DNA from: Phocoena phocoena
Taxonomy: Eukaryota > Chordata > Mammalia > Artiodactyla > Phocoenidae
Length of the DNA stretch: 64,000 nt
Direction of reading: 5' to 3'
Assembly: GCF_963924675.1 (NCBI RefSeq)
Contig: NC_089239.1
Coordinates: forward strand, 5,321,001-5,385,000
The notes below the pieces were generated by a model. The model worked only from the letters and a program-made list of their open reading frames with translations, had not been told where the DNA came from and did no database searches. Shown here in pieces: positions 10,106 through 22,543 of the stretch. Both the position numbers and the translations under genes were made by a program. How positions within the stretch are numbered: position 1 is the first letter of the stretch; every line of letters begins with the position of its first letter.

Positions 10106-12498
10106 TGCCCTGAGCTAACAGTTGCAGACAAATGGAAGAAGCATGAGGACGTAGAGCAAAGAGTCAGGTCAGGGCCCTTTCACTGGCTCAGCGGGCTCTT
10201 TCCCACAGAACTCTCAGCTTTCTTTAGAGATCAGAACTCAGTTGTTTTGAAATAGTCATGGCAAAGAAAGTGAGAAGACTTCAAAAGAAATATGAATGAT
10301 TTCAGAAACATGGATCCCTACATTAACAGCCCTTTATGGGCAATAAAAAGCCATAGGAGGCAAGTTTAAAATAAATCTCCTTTCCAGAGCCCAATGGAAA
10401 AATAACCCTTGAACAATCTTTCTTCTATTAAGTCTACATTTCCAGTAACGAGGAAGCTCAAACAACTCCATTTCCTGTTTATGTAAAATTTTTTATCACT
10501 GGATGCAGGGAAAAATATTCATTTTGTTGGCCTTCTCATGAAGGTATCACCCACTTACCAATGCCCTATTCTTTCAAAGTACAACTCATTAATGTCACCA
10601 CCGGTCACCCAAAGACCAGATTGCGGCAAGCCTCATGTTTTCTTTGTGTCCTGCAGTTTCACAAGGGAAGAGATTGCACTTGCCTAATATTTCATCTTCT
10701 TCCATGTCTAGGGGTTTTGGAAAGCATACTGTAAAGTTCCACCTGGGGTCTGTGTGCATGATTCCTGGATTTGGACTGGTTTCATTTTCTAAAGCAAGCC
10801 GGCCTGCCTTGGTGCCCTTTTAGTGATGGTCTTTGCTGTAAACTGAGCCAAGGTTGATAACTATTTATGTGGCATTCACTCATCGCCTGCTTTCAGCAGG
10901 CAAATACCAAAACTCTGCATTTGTTCAAACTATATTCTTGTTCTGCCAACACACTGTAGAGATAGCATCGTCTAGAGCTGGCCGCTGTTCCTGCTAACTC
11001 CCTCATTCAAGAGGGCAGGGAAGCATGTGATTCTGGTAATTTGCCTGTGATGGAACTTTCATAGCCTGCATCCTTTTGCCTGCTGTGCCCAGATGTTACA
11101 TGATACTTTACCAATAATGCATATTTCAAGGAATTTGTCTTATGTGTTTGTTTTGAAAAAATTTTATGCTTACTCCATGTTTTATCATTCCCTCTCTCTT
11201 TCTCTGTCTCTCTCTCTCTCTCTTAATGTATGTATGTAAATTCTTTTCTCAACCATTTGAGAGTAATTTGCAAAGACAATGCCCCTTTCCCTCCGTGTGT
11301 ATTTCCTAAAAAACAAGAACATTCTCTTACAAATCCAGAGTGTGTACAGTTTTCCAAATCAGGAAATTTGCATCCGTACAGCAATGTTATGTAATCTACA
11401 GGCCTTAGTCAAGTTTTGTCATTTGTCCTACTAACTACTTTATAGCACAGGGATTTTATACTTTTTTCTGGTCCAGGATCCAAGCCAGGATTAATGTTGC
11501 ATTTGGTTTACTTGTGTCTTTATTCTCTAATAATTCAAAATAGTTCTTCAGCCTTTCTTGGTCTTTCATGGTCTTCTAATATTTTTGAAGAGTAGTGGCC
11601 ATTTATTTTATAGAATAACCCTCAGTTGGGAATTTTCTGAAGCCTCTTTATGGTTAGATTGACGGAACTGCCATCAGGAGGTATCTGTTTTTCTCATTAA
11701 TGGTGATGCTAACTTCGTTCACTTTGTTAAGGTTTCTCATCAAATTTTCACCCACCTGTTTTCGTATCTGTTGATGACTCTTGACTAAAACAATTATTAC
11801 TACGGTGGGTTTCAAATTGTGGTTTTCTGAATGTATTATGCCATCTGCACTTGTTATTTGCCTTTCTACTGTAAAAAAGGACTTTTCCCTCTTGTTTATT
11901 TATTTATTACTAATGTGCTTATTAATATTAATATGCATATTCAATATGGATTCATGAATTCACATTTTATATGTCAAAACCCAATTATTGTTTATTTTGA
12001 TGCCCAAATTACCTCAAATTTGGCCGGAGGGGGTCTGTTCAAGCTGGCTCCTGTGTGCTTTTGATGCATCCCATTATTCTGTGAGCACTTCCTTACTTTT
12101 TGGTATAAAAATATATTCCCAAATTATCTTGAACTTTTCCAGCCCCAGCTTTAGAATTGGTGATTTCTATAAGGGACCTTTTTTTTTTTAATTGGAAAAC
12201 GGTACTTAAAATCCAAGATCTGGGGCTAGGTATGCTAATTGGCAGTGTCACTGTTCTAAGAAACTCCCAGTGGGCAGAGTTCAGAAAAGTATGCATGTAT
12301 GTGTGTGCGTGTGTGTGTGTGTATGTATACACAAATTTACATTTATATTTATTTAAAAATCTATGTATTTTATATCAAAAACTGAGTTCTAACTGATAAC
12401 CTCATTTCCAATCTAAAATATAAGTTCTCAAAATGAAAGGTCTAAAGAATCCCAAGCAAGATAAATGAAACAAACATTTTTTTAAAAATCCCATTCAG
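10106..12498. other. Intergenic, diverged sequence with microsatellites
   Basis: A TC repeat lies at 11195-11223 and a GT repeat at 12300-12322. The part at 11220-12000 has the texture of an old interspersed repeat in T-rich orientation, but I cannot assign it. No exon is supported. Confidence 0.45.
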
Positions 12499-12675
12499 GG
12501 CTTCCCTGGTGGCGCAGTGGTTGAGAGTCCGCCTGCCGATGCAGGGGACACGGGTCTGGGAAGATCCCACATGCCGCGGAGCAGCTGGGCCCGTGAGCCA
12601 TGGCCGCTGAACCTGCGCGTCCGGAGCCTGTGCTCCGCAATGGGAGAGGCCACAGCAGTGAGAGGCCCACATACC

Positions 12676-12703
<28 letters not shown>
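12499..12703 (+). mobile_element. CHR-type SINE with damaged B box and long A tail
   Basis: SINE flanked by a perfect 12 base duplication AAATCCCATTCA (12486-12497 and 12701-12712). It has an uninterrupted poly-A of about 28 bases. Compared with its siblings it lacks about 12 bases (TCGTGCCCCGGT) after CACGGG, removing the RNA polymerase III B box. Confidence 0.92.
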
Positions 12704-12708
<5 letters not shown>

Positions 12709-12719
12709 TTCAATTCATA

Positions 12720-14440
12720 TCAATTAGAATGTTTCAGCACATCAATTAGAAAGAGAAACTCAAAATGGGATTTGATAGAATACCTGGAAAAAATGAGAAT
12801 CTAATTAGATTTAAAAAAAGAAAAAAAGAAGCTATTTGGGTTTGTAGTTCTCTACCCAGAAAAATCTGTATTTTTTAAGGTTAATAATATGAATAAATCT
12901 TTGGCAACTGTGGTCAAAAGAGAGAGGAAAAAATCATGAACAAAGGGGGGATTTTCATGGAACTTGGTAAGCTATTTCTAAAATTCAAGCAAAAGAGAAA
13001 TGTGTAAGAATAACTAAGACAGCTTTAAAAAAAAAAAAAAAAAGAGGGAAGTCTTGTCCTAACAAATAACATGACATACTATAAACTTTTCAATAGCAAA
13101 GCAGTGTGCTAATAGAAAAAATAAATACAAACAAGCCAATAGAAAAAATCGGGGAATCCAGAAGCAGAAATTATGTATACAAGGGAATTTCTTATATGAT
13201 AAATGTTGTCTTCATATTGAAGAGAAATTCTGATACATTAAATGGTATTAGAAAAACTAGCTACACATTTGGGAAAATATTAAATTAATCCATAGTTTTC
13301 AACATTCACAGAAATACATTTTTTTATTTTTTTTAACATCTTTATTGGAGTATAATTGCTTTACAATGTTGTGTTAGTTTCTGCTGTATAACAAAGTGAA
13401 TCAGCTATATGTATACATATATCCCCATGAAATACATTTTATATGGGTTTTAGACCTACAGGTAAAAAAGTGTACAAAATACAAGAAGAAATATGGATAA
13501 TATATTTATCAACATGGGGCATGGTGTACATAAAGCAATTGATATAATGAAAAATATTGAGGTCAATAAATTTTCAAATTTTGTAAGGTAAAACAAAAGC
13601 CAAAAAAATTGTAAATCATAGACTGTAGGAAATATTGATTGTAGTACTGTAACAAAAATTATATTCTCATGAATTAATAAAAAAATCAAATAAACAATGA
13701 GCAGTTCATAAGAAAACTGGCAATATATATTAAGAAGAAATTCAAGAGGAAAAAATATAAATGACCATTAAACATATAAAAACTAAAAGAAAAAAATGTT
13801 AACCTCTCTAGTGATCAAGAAAAATGCAAATGAAAATAGAAATGAACCTTTTCTACCCAACGGTCTAACAACACGTGAAGTTTGATAATAGAAAATACTG
13901 GCAGATCCATGGAAACTGGTTGCCATAGATGGGACATTGGTATGGCCCTTTTTTGTTGAAAATTTAACAGTATCTATTAAAAGAAAAATTGCATATCTTA
14001 AGTCTCGACAATTCCACTTTCAAGACCTACTCTGGAGAATTATTTCAATGTTCAAGACAATGTATACAATGATATTAATTGCAGATTTATTTGTTGTAAG
14101 GAAATATTAGAAAAATCCTGTGTCTATCAATGTGGGAATTACTATCAAATACTATAAAAACAGTTAACATGTATCTGTAAGGTATATTGTTTAGTGAAAA
14201 AAAAAACAAATTTCAGAGTGAAATACACAATATTCTGTGTCAAGAAAAAAATCCAACCAATACAAATTCAGTGGAACAAACAGATGCACTGTGAACATAC
14301 AAAACATTATTTAGAATACATCTCACACAATGGTAAAACCTGGGAATGGATTAAGATATCTCAGAGTAAAAGTTCATTTATGGTTGTAGCAGATCTTAGT
14401 AAAGATCTGCATTCAAGAAGAAATGAGGGATGAAGTTACC
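12720..14440 (+). mobile_element. Old L1M fragment, sense, interrupted
   Basis: The stretch GTCTTGTCCTAACAAATAAC...AGCAAAGCAGTGTG, and later the AAACATATAAAAACTAAAAG and AAAGTTCATTTATGGTTGTAG parts, look like an old L1 ORF2 end and 3' UTR, heavily decayed. A short antisense L1 insertion at 13329-13430 splits it. No frame is intact. Confidence 0.5.
13329..13430 (-). mobile_element. Very short 5'-truncated L1 insertion
   Basis: About 100 bases of L1 3' end in antisense (ATCTTTATTGGAGTATAATT to ATACATATATCCCCAT) behind a T-rich tail. GAAATACATTTT occurs on both sides, giving a 12 base target-site duplication. Confidence 0.85.
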
Positions 14441-15547
14441 AGTAAGAAGCTGAGCGACCATCATACCTCAGTGCTAATGTATCAGTTTACAGGCTCTCTT
14501 GTAGCTATGATCATGTCCAACATTAAGATTCACCTCCACCCCTACCAACTTTCCAGGAATTGTTTTGGAATCCATAAGGTTTTTAAAAAATAAAAACAAC
14601 AACAAACAATATAAATTTGCATATGATTTATTTTCCTTCTCTAGAGGTTGACTGCTTGCCTTCTCCCATCAGAGCATAAACTCCAAATGAAGACAGAGAC
14701 TTTTTGTTCTCACCAATCTATTCCCAAAGCCTAGAACGGAGACAAGTACTCTCGTAGAAGTTTGACTCCCATTTATGGATTTAAAGAGAGGGAAATTTGA
14801 TGGTGATGATGATATTATTGTGATGTTCCACATTATTAGTGACATTACATTTCTGAGGGATGACAAAATTTCTTTTGTACCCATGTTTCAGATCATCTGG
14901 CTTCCCAAGAACACTAGGAAATGCCGCTTCTCTCAAGAAATCAATGATAAATCTGTGTCATGGGAAAAAAAGTCCCTTCACCTGTGTTTCAGCCACTGTT
15001 ACTGCCCCATGGTGGTGGTGGTGAGGCGTTTGCAGAAGGACCAGATAAGGCCTATCAGGGGTTATTGGTGGAACAGGAAGGACAGATAATATATATTTGA
15101 AACCAATTCAAGCACACATTTTGAAAAAGGGAAGTGATAATAGAGGAAACCAGATATACAATTTGAAAGCAAGGGGAGTCAGAGTGAATAAGGTAAAATA
15201 TATACATAAAGATAAATTTAGATAAACGTTTGAAAAAGAAAATGGTCCCATTATAATATTCATTCAGAAAGACATACAAGAGTATGATATTTAATGTAGG
15301 TAAAAGCATCATGACAGTTGTTCGAGGGATAAAAGTTGCATTTTCTTATTAGTGTCTTATCTATTGATTCCAATCAGGTCCACGTGGCGGCAGGCACACT
15401 TAAAGGCAACCAGACACTCCGTATTTAATGGAGCTTTGCACCAAATATTCTGAAAGTTAAAAGCTCAATTAACGAAACTCTAAAAGAATTTTTGTTTGAA
15501 TTTTATTGTCAAAAGACTCATCTGCTTGCACTAAAGGAGACTGTCTG
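14441..15547. other. Intergenic, nothing recognised
   Basis: No exon or mobile element is clear. The frame at 14775-15089 (104 codons) has no recognisable domain and lies in AT-rich sequence, so I do not call it a gene. Confidence 0.45.
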
Positions 15548-15776
15548 TTGGTTTTTTTTAATTTTTATTTTATATTGTAGTATAGTTGATTTACAATGTT
15601 GTGTTAGTTTCAGGTGTACTGCAAAGTGATTCAGTTATACATATATCCATCCTTTTTCAGATTCTTTTCCCATATAAGTTATTACAGAATATTGAGTGTA
15701 GTTCCCTGTGCTATGCAGGAGGTCCTTGTTGATTATCTATCTTACATATAGTAGTGTGTATATGTTAATCTCAAAC
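15548..15776 (-). mobile_element. 5'-truncated L1 3' end
   Basis: Antisense L1 3' UTR beginning with a T-rich tail, then TTTTATATTGTAGTATAGTT, ending near TATATGTTAATCTC. ACTGTCTGTT occurs just before and just after, a probable target-site duplication. Confidence 0.85.
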
Positions 15777-17944
15777 TGTCTGTTTCTTTGAAATTAACCC
15801 TTGTACCAGCCCGCAGTTTCTGGGCAAGAAGTGGAATGAAGAAAAGCCTCTTAGTTCCTAAGGAGGGCAATATTCCCCAATGCCCTTTCCATCATTAGTG
15901 AAGGAGGATAATCAAAAAAGTACTTTCAGAGGACCACAGAGAACAAAGGACAAGTGAGCCCAAGCTACTTCCAGGGCACTGACTGAGGACCTCATCAGGG
16001 AACATTCCAAACATTCCACACTCCCCAGATAGGGGGCCTCTGAATATATTCTCCCCGTGGAATTTAGGAATTGCTGCAGACCTTTGCCAACTGTGTGTCT
16101 CCCATTCTTCTTTCGGAAAAGCAGGGCTTGGTGTGTTGGGAGGAGCCAGGTAGGTTTGCTGTCTATCTCCTAAGTCTCAAGAGGTCCCAGATTTCGACCA
16201 GAGCTGGAGACGACAGCACACTCTTCCTGGTGATGAGATGATTCAGCAACCTCCAGAGATGCTGGACCTTGAGCTCGATGCGACTTCAGGACTTCAGCTG
16301 GTTACCTGTGGAAGAGGTATGAGTATTTGCACGTGGAAAGGAGAAGGGACAGAAAGTTCGGTTTTCAGAAGAGAAAACCTCGATTCCTCATTAAAGTTGT
16401 TGAGAAATATTCAATTTCTCCACCTTCCAGGCATATGGTAGGAACGAATTCTATATTTTATTCCCACCCTTGTAGTGAAATGTGGCCACGTGCCCTGTGC
16501 TGACCAATGGAATGTAAAGCAGGAGTCTATGTCCCTCAACGTGTAAACTTTCAGGGCGGTTGTGCTTATCACTAAATACTTCTCTCTGCCCTGGCACTGC
16601 CTGTGCTCTGGATCCTCCAGATGGTGGATCGTGGCTGCTCCAGTAGCCTGTGTCCTGAAGTGAAGGACAGGGCAAAATAGAACCCAAGATGGCCCTCAGG
16701 GCCGGTATCAGGAGGAAGAAATAAACCTCACAGCTCTGTCACTGAGATTTTAATATTTTTTATTAATGCAGCATTTCCTAATCTATGCTGACTAGTTCAC
16801 TGATGATCATTTTTTTACATAAAAATGCAATTAAATATTACCTATATAGTTATCTTTTTTTTAAAGGAAGATCAGAGCAACGTCTAGAAGAAGTGAATTA
16901 GGAGAAAAGGCAGGTGATTTCTGTCTGTGAGGGGCTTGTCTAGGAAGGAAACTGGCGATACAGGGTTGAGCCCAAGCAGCTTTGTGATTACCCTCGTGGT
17001 CATCCAAAAATAACTAATTTAGCCCTCAGTACAGGAGGTCATGTGCAAGGGGACTTCCTACAACCCACTGAGCTGGGAAGATGGGAAAGCAAAACACCAG
17101 TCAAATCTCAAAATAACAAGGGTTAACTTCTTGGACTTTTTCTGACTTTAAAAGCTGTCTGTGGTTAAAGATTAGAACAAAGAAAAATGGAATTTCTCTC
17201 TTTTCTCGCTATCAGCAAAAACTTCTGGGAGATAGGCGTGAGCAAGTCTTGTTTACCTTTACATTCCTCTGTCAGGCAATAAATTATTAGTAAATCAATA
17301 AATAATCAATAAATTATTATGAAATGGGAAAGTAAATGTGAAAGAAAGGATAATTGAATGAAATGTATATCAATGGTTTGGGCTAAAGGCGTAACATTTG
17401 GGGTATGTAGAACTCATTTTTTGGTAACCAAGTGGAGGATATAATGTAACAGCTCATTGTATACACACTTAACACGTACGCATTTAGCTCTTTTTGAAGG
17501 CTATGGATTCCATCACTTAAATACGCCATACCTACCTGTTCTCCAGCTCCAGTGGCTTAATTTGGAAACTCATTATCTCTTGCTTAGACTACGGCCATTG
17601 CTTTCTAATTGGACTACAAATCTTTACCCTGCAATGCATCTCTCGCAGCCCTCTGAATGTAAAGCAGACTAAGCTTCTTTCCTAATAAAAAATATTTTAA
17701 GTTTCAGCTACAGCAGAATCAACTTCAACTCCTTAGCAGGCTAAAGGAAGCTTCATCTGGGTCTACTTACATTCTTCAGGAAAAGTTTAACTCATTCTGG
17801 GCAGAGCACTAATTTTACTGCATCGCTTAGCTTATTGCTTTTTCTTCAACATGCTGTAAGTGTGCATGAACCGTGCCACAGGGCATGCTATTCCTTTAGC
17901 AAAGACCTATCCTGAAGGTGCCCTCCATATAACAAAACATAACA
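15777..17944. other. Intergenic, nothing recognised
   Basis: Mixed-composition sequence. 16480-16700 is relatively GC-rich and could be an old DNA-transposon or LTR remnant, but I cannot name it. No exon is supported. Confidence 0.4.
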
Positions 17945-18195
17945 TCAGTTGACCACTGCTGTTTATTAAGTGCCTACAGTGTCCCAGGCAGTGTGCTACA
18001 CATTATATGCATCCTATTATTTAATTCCCACAACCTTCTGAGACGAGTGTCATTAGGGGCATTGGACAGCGAGGAAACTGATGCTTAGAGATAAAGAATA
18101 ACCTCACCTAACTTCACACAGCTAATAGATTTGAGAGGTCGAGTAGACCCTGGGCTGACTCCAAGTCCATTAACTGCTATGTGATACTGCTTCAG
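17945..18195 (+). repeat. MIR element
   Basis: The order TATTAAGTGCCTACAGTGTC, CAACCTTCTGAGACGAG, GAGGAAACTGATGCTTAGAG, CACACAGCTAATAGA is the classic MIR core. Diverged and without a tail. Confidence 0.75.
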
Positions 18196-19640
18196 ACCAA
18201 GCTCAGACGTTAACTCCTACCTCTATACTGCCTTTCCTGGCACCTTGAGGCAAAGTTAGCCATAAATTTTGCCCAGAATTACCTTACGGAACGTAATATA
18301 TTATAGTTATTTGTTACACATCTCTCTCTTTAAGTAGACTATGAGTTCTTGAAAATAAGTAATATATCTTATTCGACTTTGAATTTTCTTTTTGAACATC
18401 ACCGTTGAGCATAGTGGTTGGGCAAGAGAACGTAACAAGTGTTTGGGAAAAGAAAAGTGAAGAAAGTATGAGAGCAGAAGTTTGTTTACGGTGCAGAGAA
18501 AGAGAGAGGAATATGTACAATTTCAAAAAACATGGTATAAACCCTAGAACCCTCTATGGGTGTGAAGATATTGTTTTATAGAGAGGCTCTGCATTCTCAA
18601 AGGAAGGAAGGAGATGTAACAGAGATTAGAAATGACAATATAAGACATTATAGAGTTAATGGATTTGGGCATTTTTTGACTTGGACTTTTTTTTATAAAT
18701 ACAGCTTTAGAAATATCACAGCCTTTACGGTTGCCATTGTAATGGGTGGTCAAAGTGGCAAGTAGATTCAAAATAGGTACAAATGGAAGAGATTTCCAAT
18801 GCAGCAAGCCAAAAAGAAGAACATAAAATTAAGATTGAGAATTAAGGGTGCCAAAGACTTGCAGAGGGAAATAATAATAACATATTGACTTTGAGCAAAG
18901 ATAATTTGGATGAATCACTAATCAAGAGAACAATTCAAAGAACTTAAGGATGACATTAGACACTTCAGGAATGTCAACCAAGGAATATTATCACAACTGG
19001 AAAAGTCTTCCAAACATCGAGGAGATAGACTAAATTGAATATTAATTAATATTAATGGACATCCTAACAGTGCAAATATGGACCAAAGCACACCTGACTT
19101 GGAAAGCTAGGGCAGAGGTATTCTCTACACAATTTGCTGAAAAACAAACCAACATCAACAACAAGGCTAGAATCATCTGACACATCCACAAGATCTGGTT
19201 CTAGGACATTAACTAAACGTGATAGAAACAGTTAAAATCAGGAAGCATCTCCAATCCAAGTATTTTCAACCCAGGTCAATTGCAGATACACATGAATAAA
19301 AAGTAAAAGAAGGCAAGTAGGAAGAAGACGTATTTGTTCTGTGCAGGCTGGATTCAGGGGCCGTGGAATACCCCTGGGGAAGGCAAGTGGAATCACCGTG
19401 AGGACCAGGTAACTACTGTAAGTGGTGGGAACCGTTTCGGAAGCCCTAGGCTGTACTTGAAATGCAGATTTCACTTTGTGCCATTCTCAGCATGGGGGAA
19501 GGGTGTCCAAGGTTAGCCAGAGCCGGAGCCGGCTGAAGAGAGATATCAGATGAGTGTGTGAGCGGAGAGTGAAACGCTTAGAGTCAGCAAACATCCCAGA
19601 CTTTTCAAAGGAATCTTTTTTTTTAAATTTACTTATTTAT
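18196..19640. other. Intergenic, nothing recognised
   Basis: No gene or assignable element. Small open frames near 18544-18807 and 19238-19516 lack any recognisable feature. Confidence 0.45.
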
Positions 19641-19921
19641 TTTATATATTTTTTATTTTTGGCTGTGTTGGGTCTTCTTTTCTGTGCGAGGGCTTTCTCC
19701 AGTTGCGGTGAGCGGGGGCCACTCTTCATCGCGATGCGCGGGCCTCTCACTGTAGTGGCCTCTCCCGTTGCGGAGCACAGCCTCCAGACGCGCAGCCTCA
19801 GTAGTTGTGGCTCACGGGCCTAGCCGCTCCGCGGCACGTGGGATCCTTCCGGACCGGGGCACGAACCCGTGTCCCCTGCACTGGCAGGCGGATTCCCAAC
19901 CACTGCGCCACCAGGGAAGCC
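19641..19921 (-). mobile_element. CHR-type SINE, long form
   Basis: Antisense SINE reading TTTTTGGCTGTGTTGGGTCT on the plus strand and ending GCGCCACCAGGGAAGCCC. AAAGGAATCTTTTT before and AAAGGGATCTTTTT after make a target-site duplication with one mismatch. Confidence 0.9.
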
Positions 19922-20411
19922 CGAAAGGGATCTTTTTAAAAACACAATTTGTGCAAACTTTCTCATCTGTTTTGCTACCGAGTGGTGGAGTAAAATCGAG
20001 GCCCCCAGCTTTCTTTTCCTAATGCAATGCCCAGGAGATCAATTTGCAACCAAAGGAACACCTGTTTGGCATTTTCTGAATCAATACAGTTTAATTTGGT
20101 TGATTATGGTTTAATACCAAATAGTAAAGGGCTCAATAAATAAGTATTTACTGAGGACCCACAATGCACACAGCAGTAGGTGCGGCAGGTGGGAACCAGA
20201 GTTTGACACGCATGTTTAAGAATGGATTGTGGTGGGTAATTTTATCACATTACTGGGCACATTAGTGTTTATTCAAAAGAAAAATGAGAAAGTAAGCTGT
20301 AAAGGACCTGATCTAGCTCTCAACCTCCCGCAGCCTCATTAAAAAATACAGACTTACTTCTCAAGCATGTTCCTTTCTTTTGACTTTACTTCCTCATCTC
20401 CAACTTATTCT

Positions 20412-20688
20412 TTTTTTTAACTTTTCTTTTTTTTAATTTTTATTTTATATTGGAGTAGAGTTGATTTACAATGTTGTGTTAGTTTCAGGTGTACAGCAAA
20501 ATGATTTAGTAATACATATACATATATCCATTCTTTTCCAGATTCTTTTCCCATATAAATAATTACAGAGTACTGAGTAGAGTTCCCTGGGCTATGCAGT
20601 AGGTCCTTGTTGTTAATCTATTTTATATATAGTAGTGTGTATATGTTAATCCCAACCTCCTAATTTGTCCCTCCCCCACCTTTCCCTT
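20412..20688 (-). mobile_element. 5'-truncated L1 3' end
   Basis: Antisense L1 3' UTR (TTTTATATTGGAGTAGAGTT ... CCCAACCTCCTAATTTGTCC). TTATTCTTTTTTTT flanks both sides, a possible target-site duplication that is hard to separate from the T tail. Confidence 0.85.
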
Positions 20689-21094
20689 TTATTCTTTTTT
20701 TTTTAAAAAGTACTTTGTGTCTATTTTTTAAAATGCGAATATATAGGAAATGCTAAATATAGAAAAAGCAGGCATATGCTATCCACCAGATTTAACAAAT
20801 ATCATTTTTTCATATCTGTCATAGATCATTGTTGAAATAAACCAAAATATCACAGAAACGCTTAAAAAGTCCTCCCCATCCCATCTTTCCTCCCCCCATC
20901 TAATACATAATCATTATTTGCCAGCTGTTAAATGACATTCCACGTTCTGTTTATAAATTTATTACATATGAATGTAGAAGATTTTTCCTAAGCTAGATCA
21001 TTTGTCCTAAAATTGCTTCTTGGACTTTTAAGGTTGGTTTTTCACCCTTAGGACTTTGACCCAGGAGACAGTTCATTTTCATCACGGAGCAATA

Positions 21095-21345
21095 GTGTGT
21101 GGTAGTTAAAAGCTAGCACTCCGGAGCCAGACTGCTGTGTTCAAAGCAGGGTCTGCTTCTGCCACCCACTCGCTGTGTGACTGCCAGCAAGTTCTGTCTC
21201 TCTCTGAGACTCAGTTGGTTCATCTGTAAAATATCTCATTGGCAGGTAGAAAGGATTAAACGAGTTACACACATACGGCGTGGGTACAGTGCCCGGCATT
21301 TAATGAGCACTCAACGAATGTTCAACATCGTTGTTATTGTTGCAG
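21095..21345 (+). repeat. MIR element
   Basis: GGAGCCAGACTGCTGTGTTC, CACTCGCTGTGTGACTGCC, TTCATCTGTAAAAT and TACAGTGCCCGGCATTTAAT follow the order of a nearly complete MIR. Confidence 0.8.
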
Positions 21346-21579
21346 TTATTATTATCATGTGATCTCGAAATGTAATTTAATTTATTATGAATGGTTAATT
21401 ACTCCAACAGTATTTATCGTACAGTCCTTTTTTTTTTTTTTTTTTCTGCACTACTGATTTCTAAAGCCACCTTATAACAAGCTTATGTATATCCACCAGT
21501 CTGTTCTGGTTTCTCCCTTATTCATTTGTTTTGTTTTGTTTTTATTACAAATATTCCCAACTCACTAGCTTTTCTCTTC

Positions 21580-22543
21580 CTTATTTTTTTAATAGATCTT
21601 TATTGGAGTATAATTGCTTCACAATACTGTGTTAGTTTCTGCTGTACAACAAAGCAAATCAGTCATATGTATACATATATCCCCATATCTCCTCCTTCCT
21701 TTTTTTTTTTTTTTTTTGCGGTACGCGGGCCTCTCACTGTTGTGGCCTCTCCCGTTGCGGAGCACAGGCTCCGGACGCGCAGGCTCAGCAGCCATGGCTC
21801 ACGGGCCCAGCCGCTCCGCGGCATGTGGGATCCTCCCAGACCGGGACACCAACCCGTGTCCCCTGCATCGGCAGGCGGACTCTCAACCACTGCGCCACCG
21901 GGGAAGCCCTATCTCCTCCCTCTTGAGCTTCCCTCCCACCCTCCCTATCCCACCCCTCTAGGTGGACACAAAGCACCGAGCTAACCTCCCTGTGCTATGC
22001 AGCTGCTTCCCACTACCTATCTATTCTACATTAGGTAGTGCATATATGTCGATGCTGTTCTCACTTCATCCCAGCTTACCCTTCCCCCGCCCCGTGTCTT
22101 CAAGTCCATTCTCTATGTCTACATCTTTATTCCTGCCCTGCCACTAGGTTCATCAGTACCATTTTTTTTTTTTTTTTAGATTCCATATATATGTGTTAGC
22201 ATACGGTATTTGTCTTTCTCTTTCTGACTTACTTGACTCTGTATGACAGACTCTAGGTCCATCCACCTCACTACAAATAACTCAATTTCGTTTCTTTTTA
22301 TGGCTGAGTAATATTCCATTGCATATATGTGCCACATCTTCTTTATCTATTCCTCTGTTGATGGACATTTAGGTTGCTTCCATGTCCTGGCTATTTTAAA
22401 TAGTGCTGCAGTGAATATTTTGGTACATGTCTCTTTTTGAATTATGGTTTTCTCAGGATATAGGTCCAGCAGTGGGATTGCTGGGTCATATGGTAGTTCT
22501 ATTTTTAGTTTTTTAAGGAACCTCCATACTGTTCTCCATAGTG
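21580..22543 (-). mobile_element. L1 3' end, split by a SINE
   Basis: Antisense L1 from CTTTATTGGAGTATAATTGC through the 3' UTR to the ORF2 end (TTATGGCTGAGTAATATTCC ... TGGTAGTTCTATTTTTAG). A CHR-type SINE at 21697-21908 interrupts it. The open frames at 21526-21984 and 21962-22147 are translations of this repeat mosaic and are not genes. Confidence 0.9.
21697..21908 (-). mobile_element. CHR-type SINE nested in L1
   Basis: Antisense SINE (T tail, then GCGGTACGCGGGCCTCTCAC to CACCGGGGAAGCCC). TATCTCCTCC is duplicated on both sides, proving insertion into an existing L1. Confidence 0.92.
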
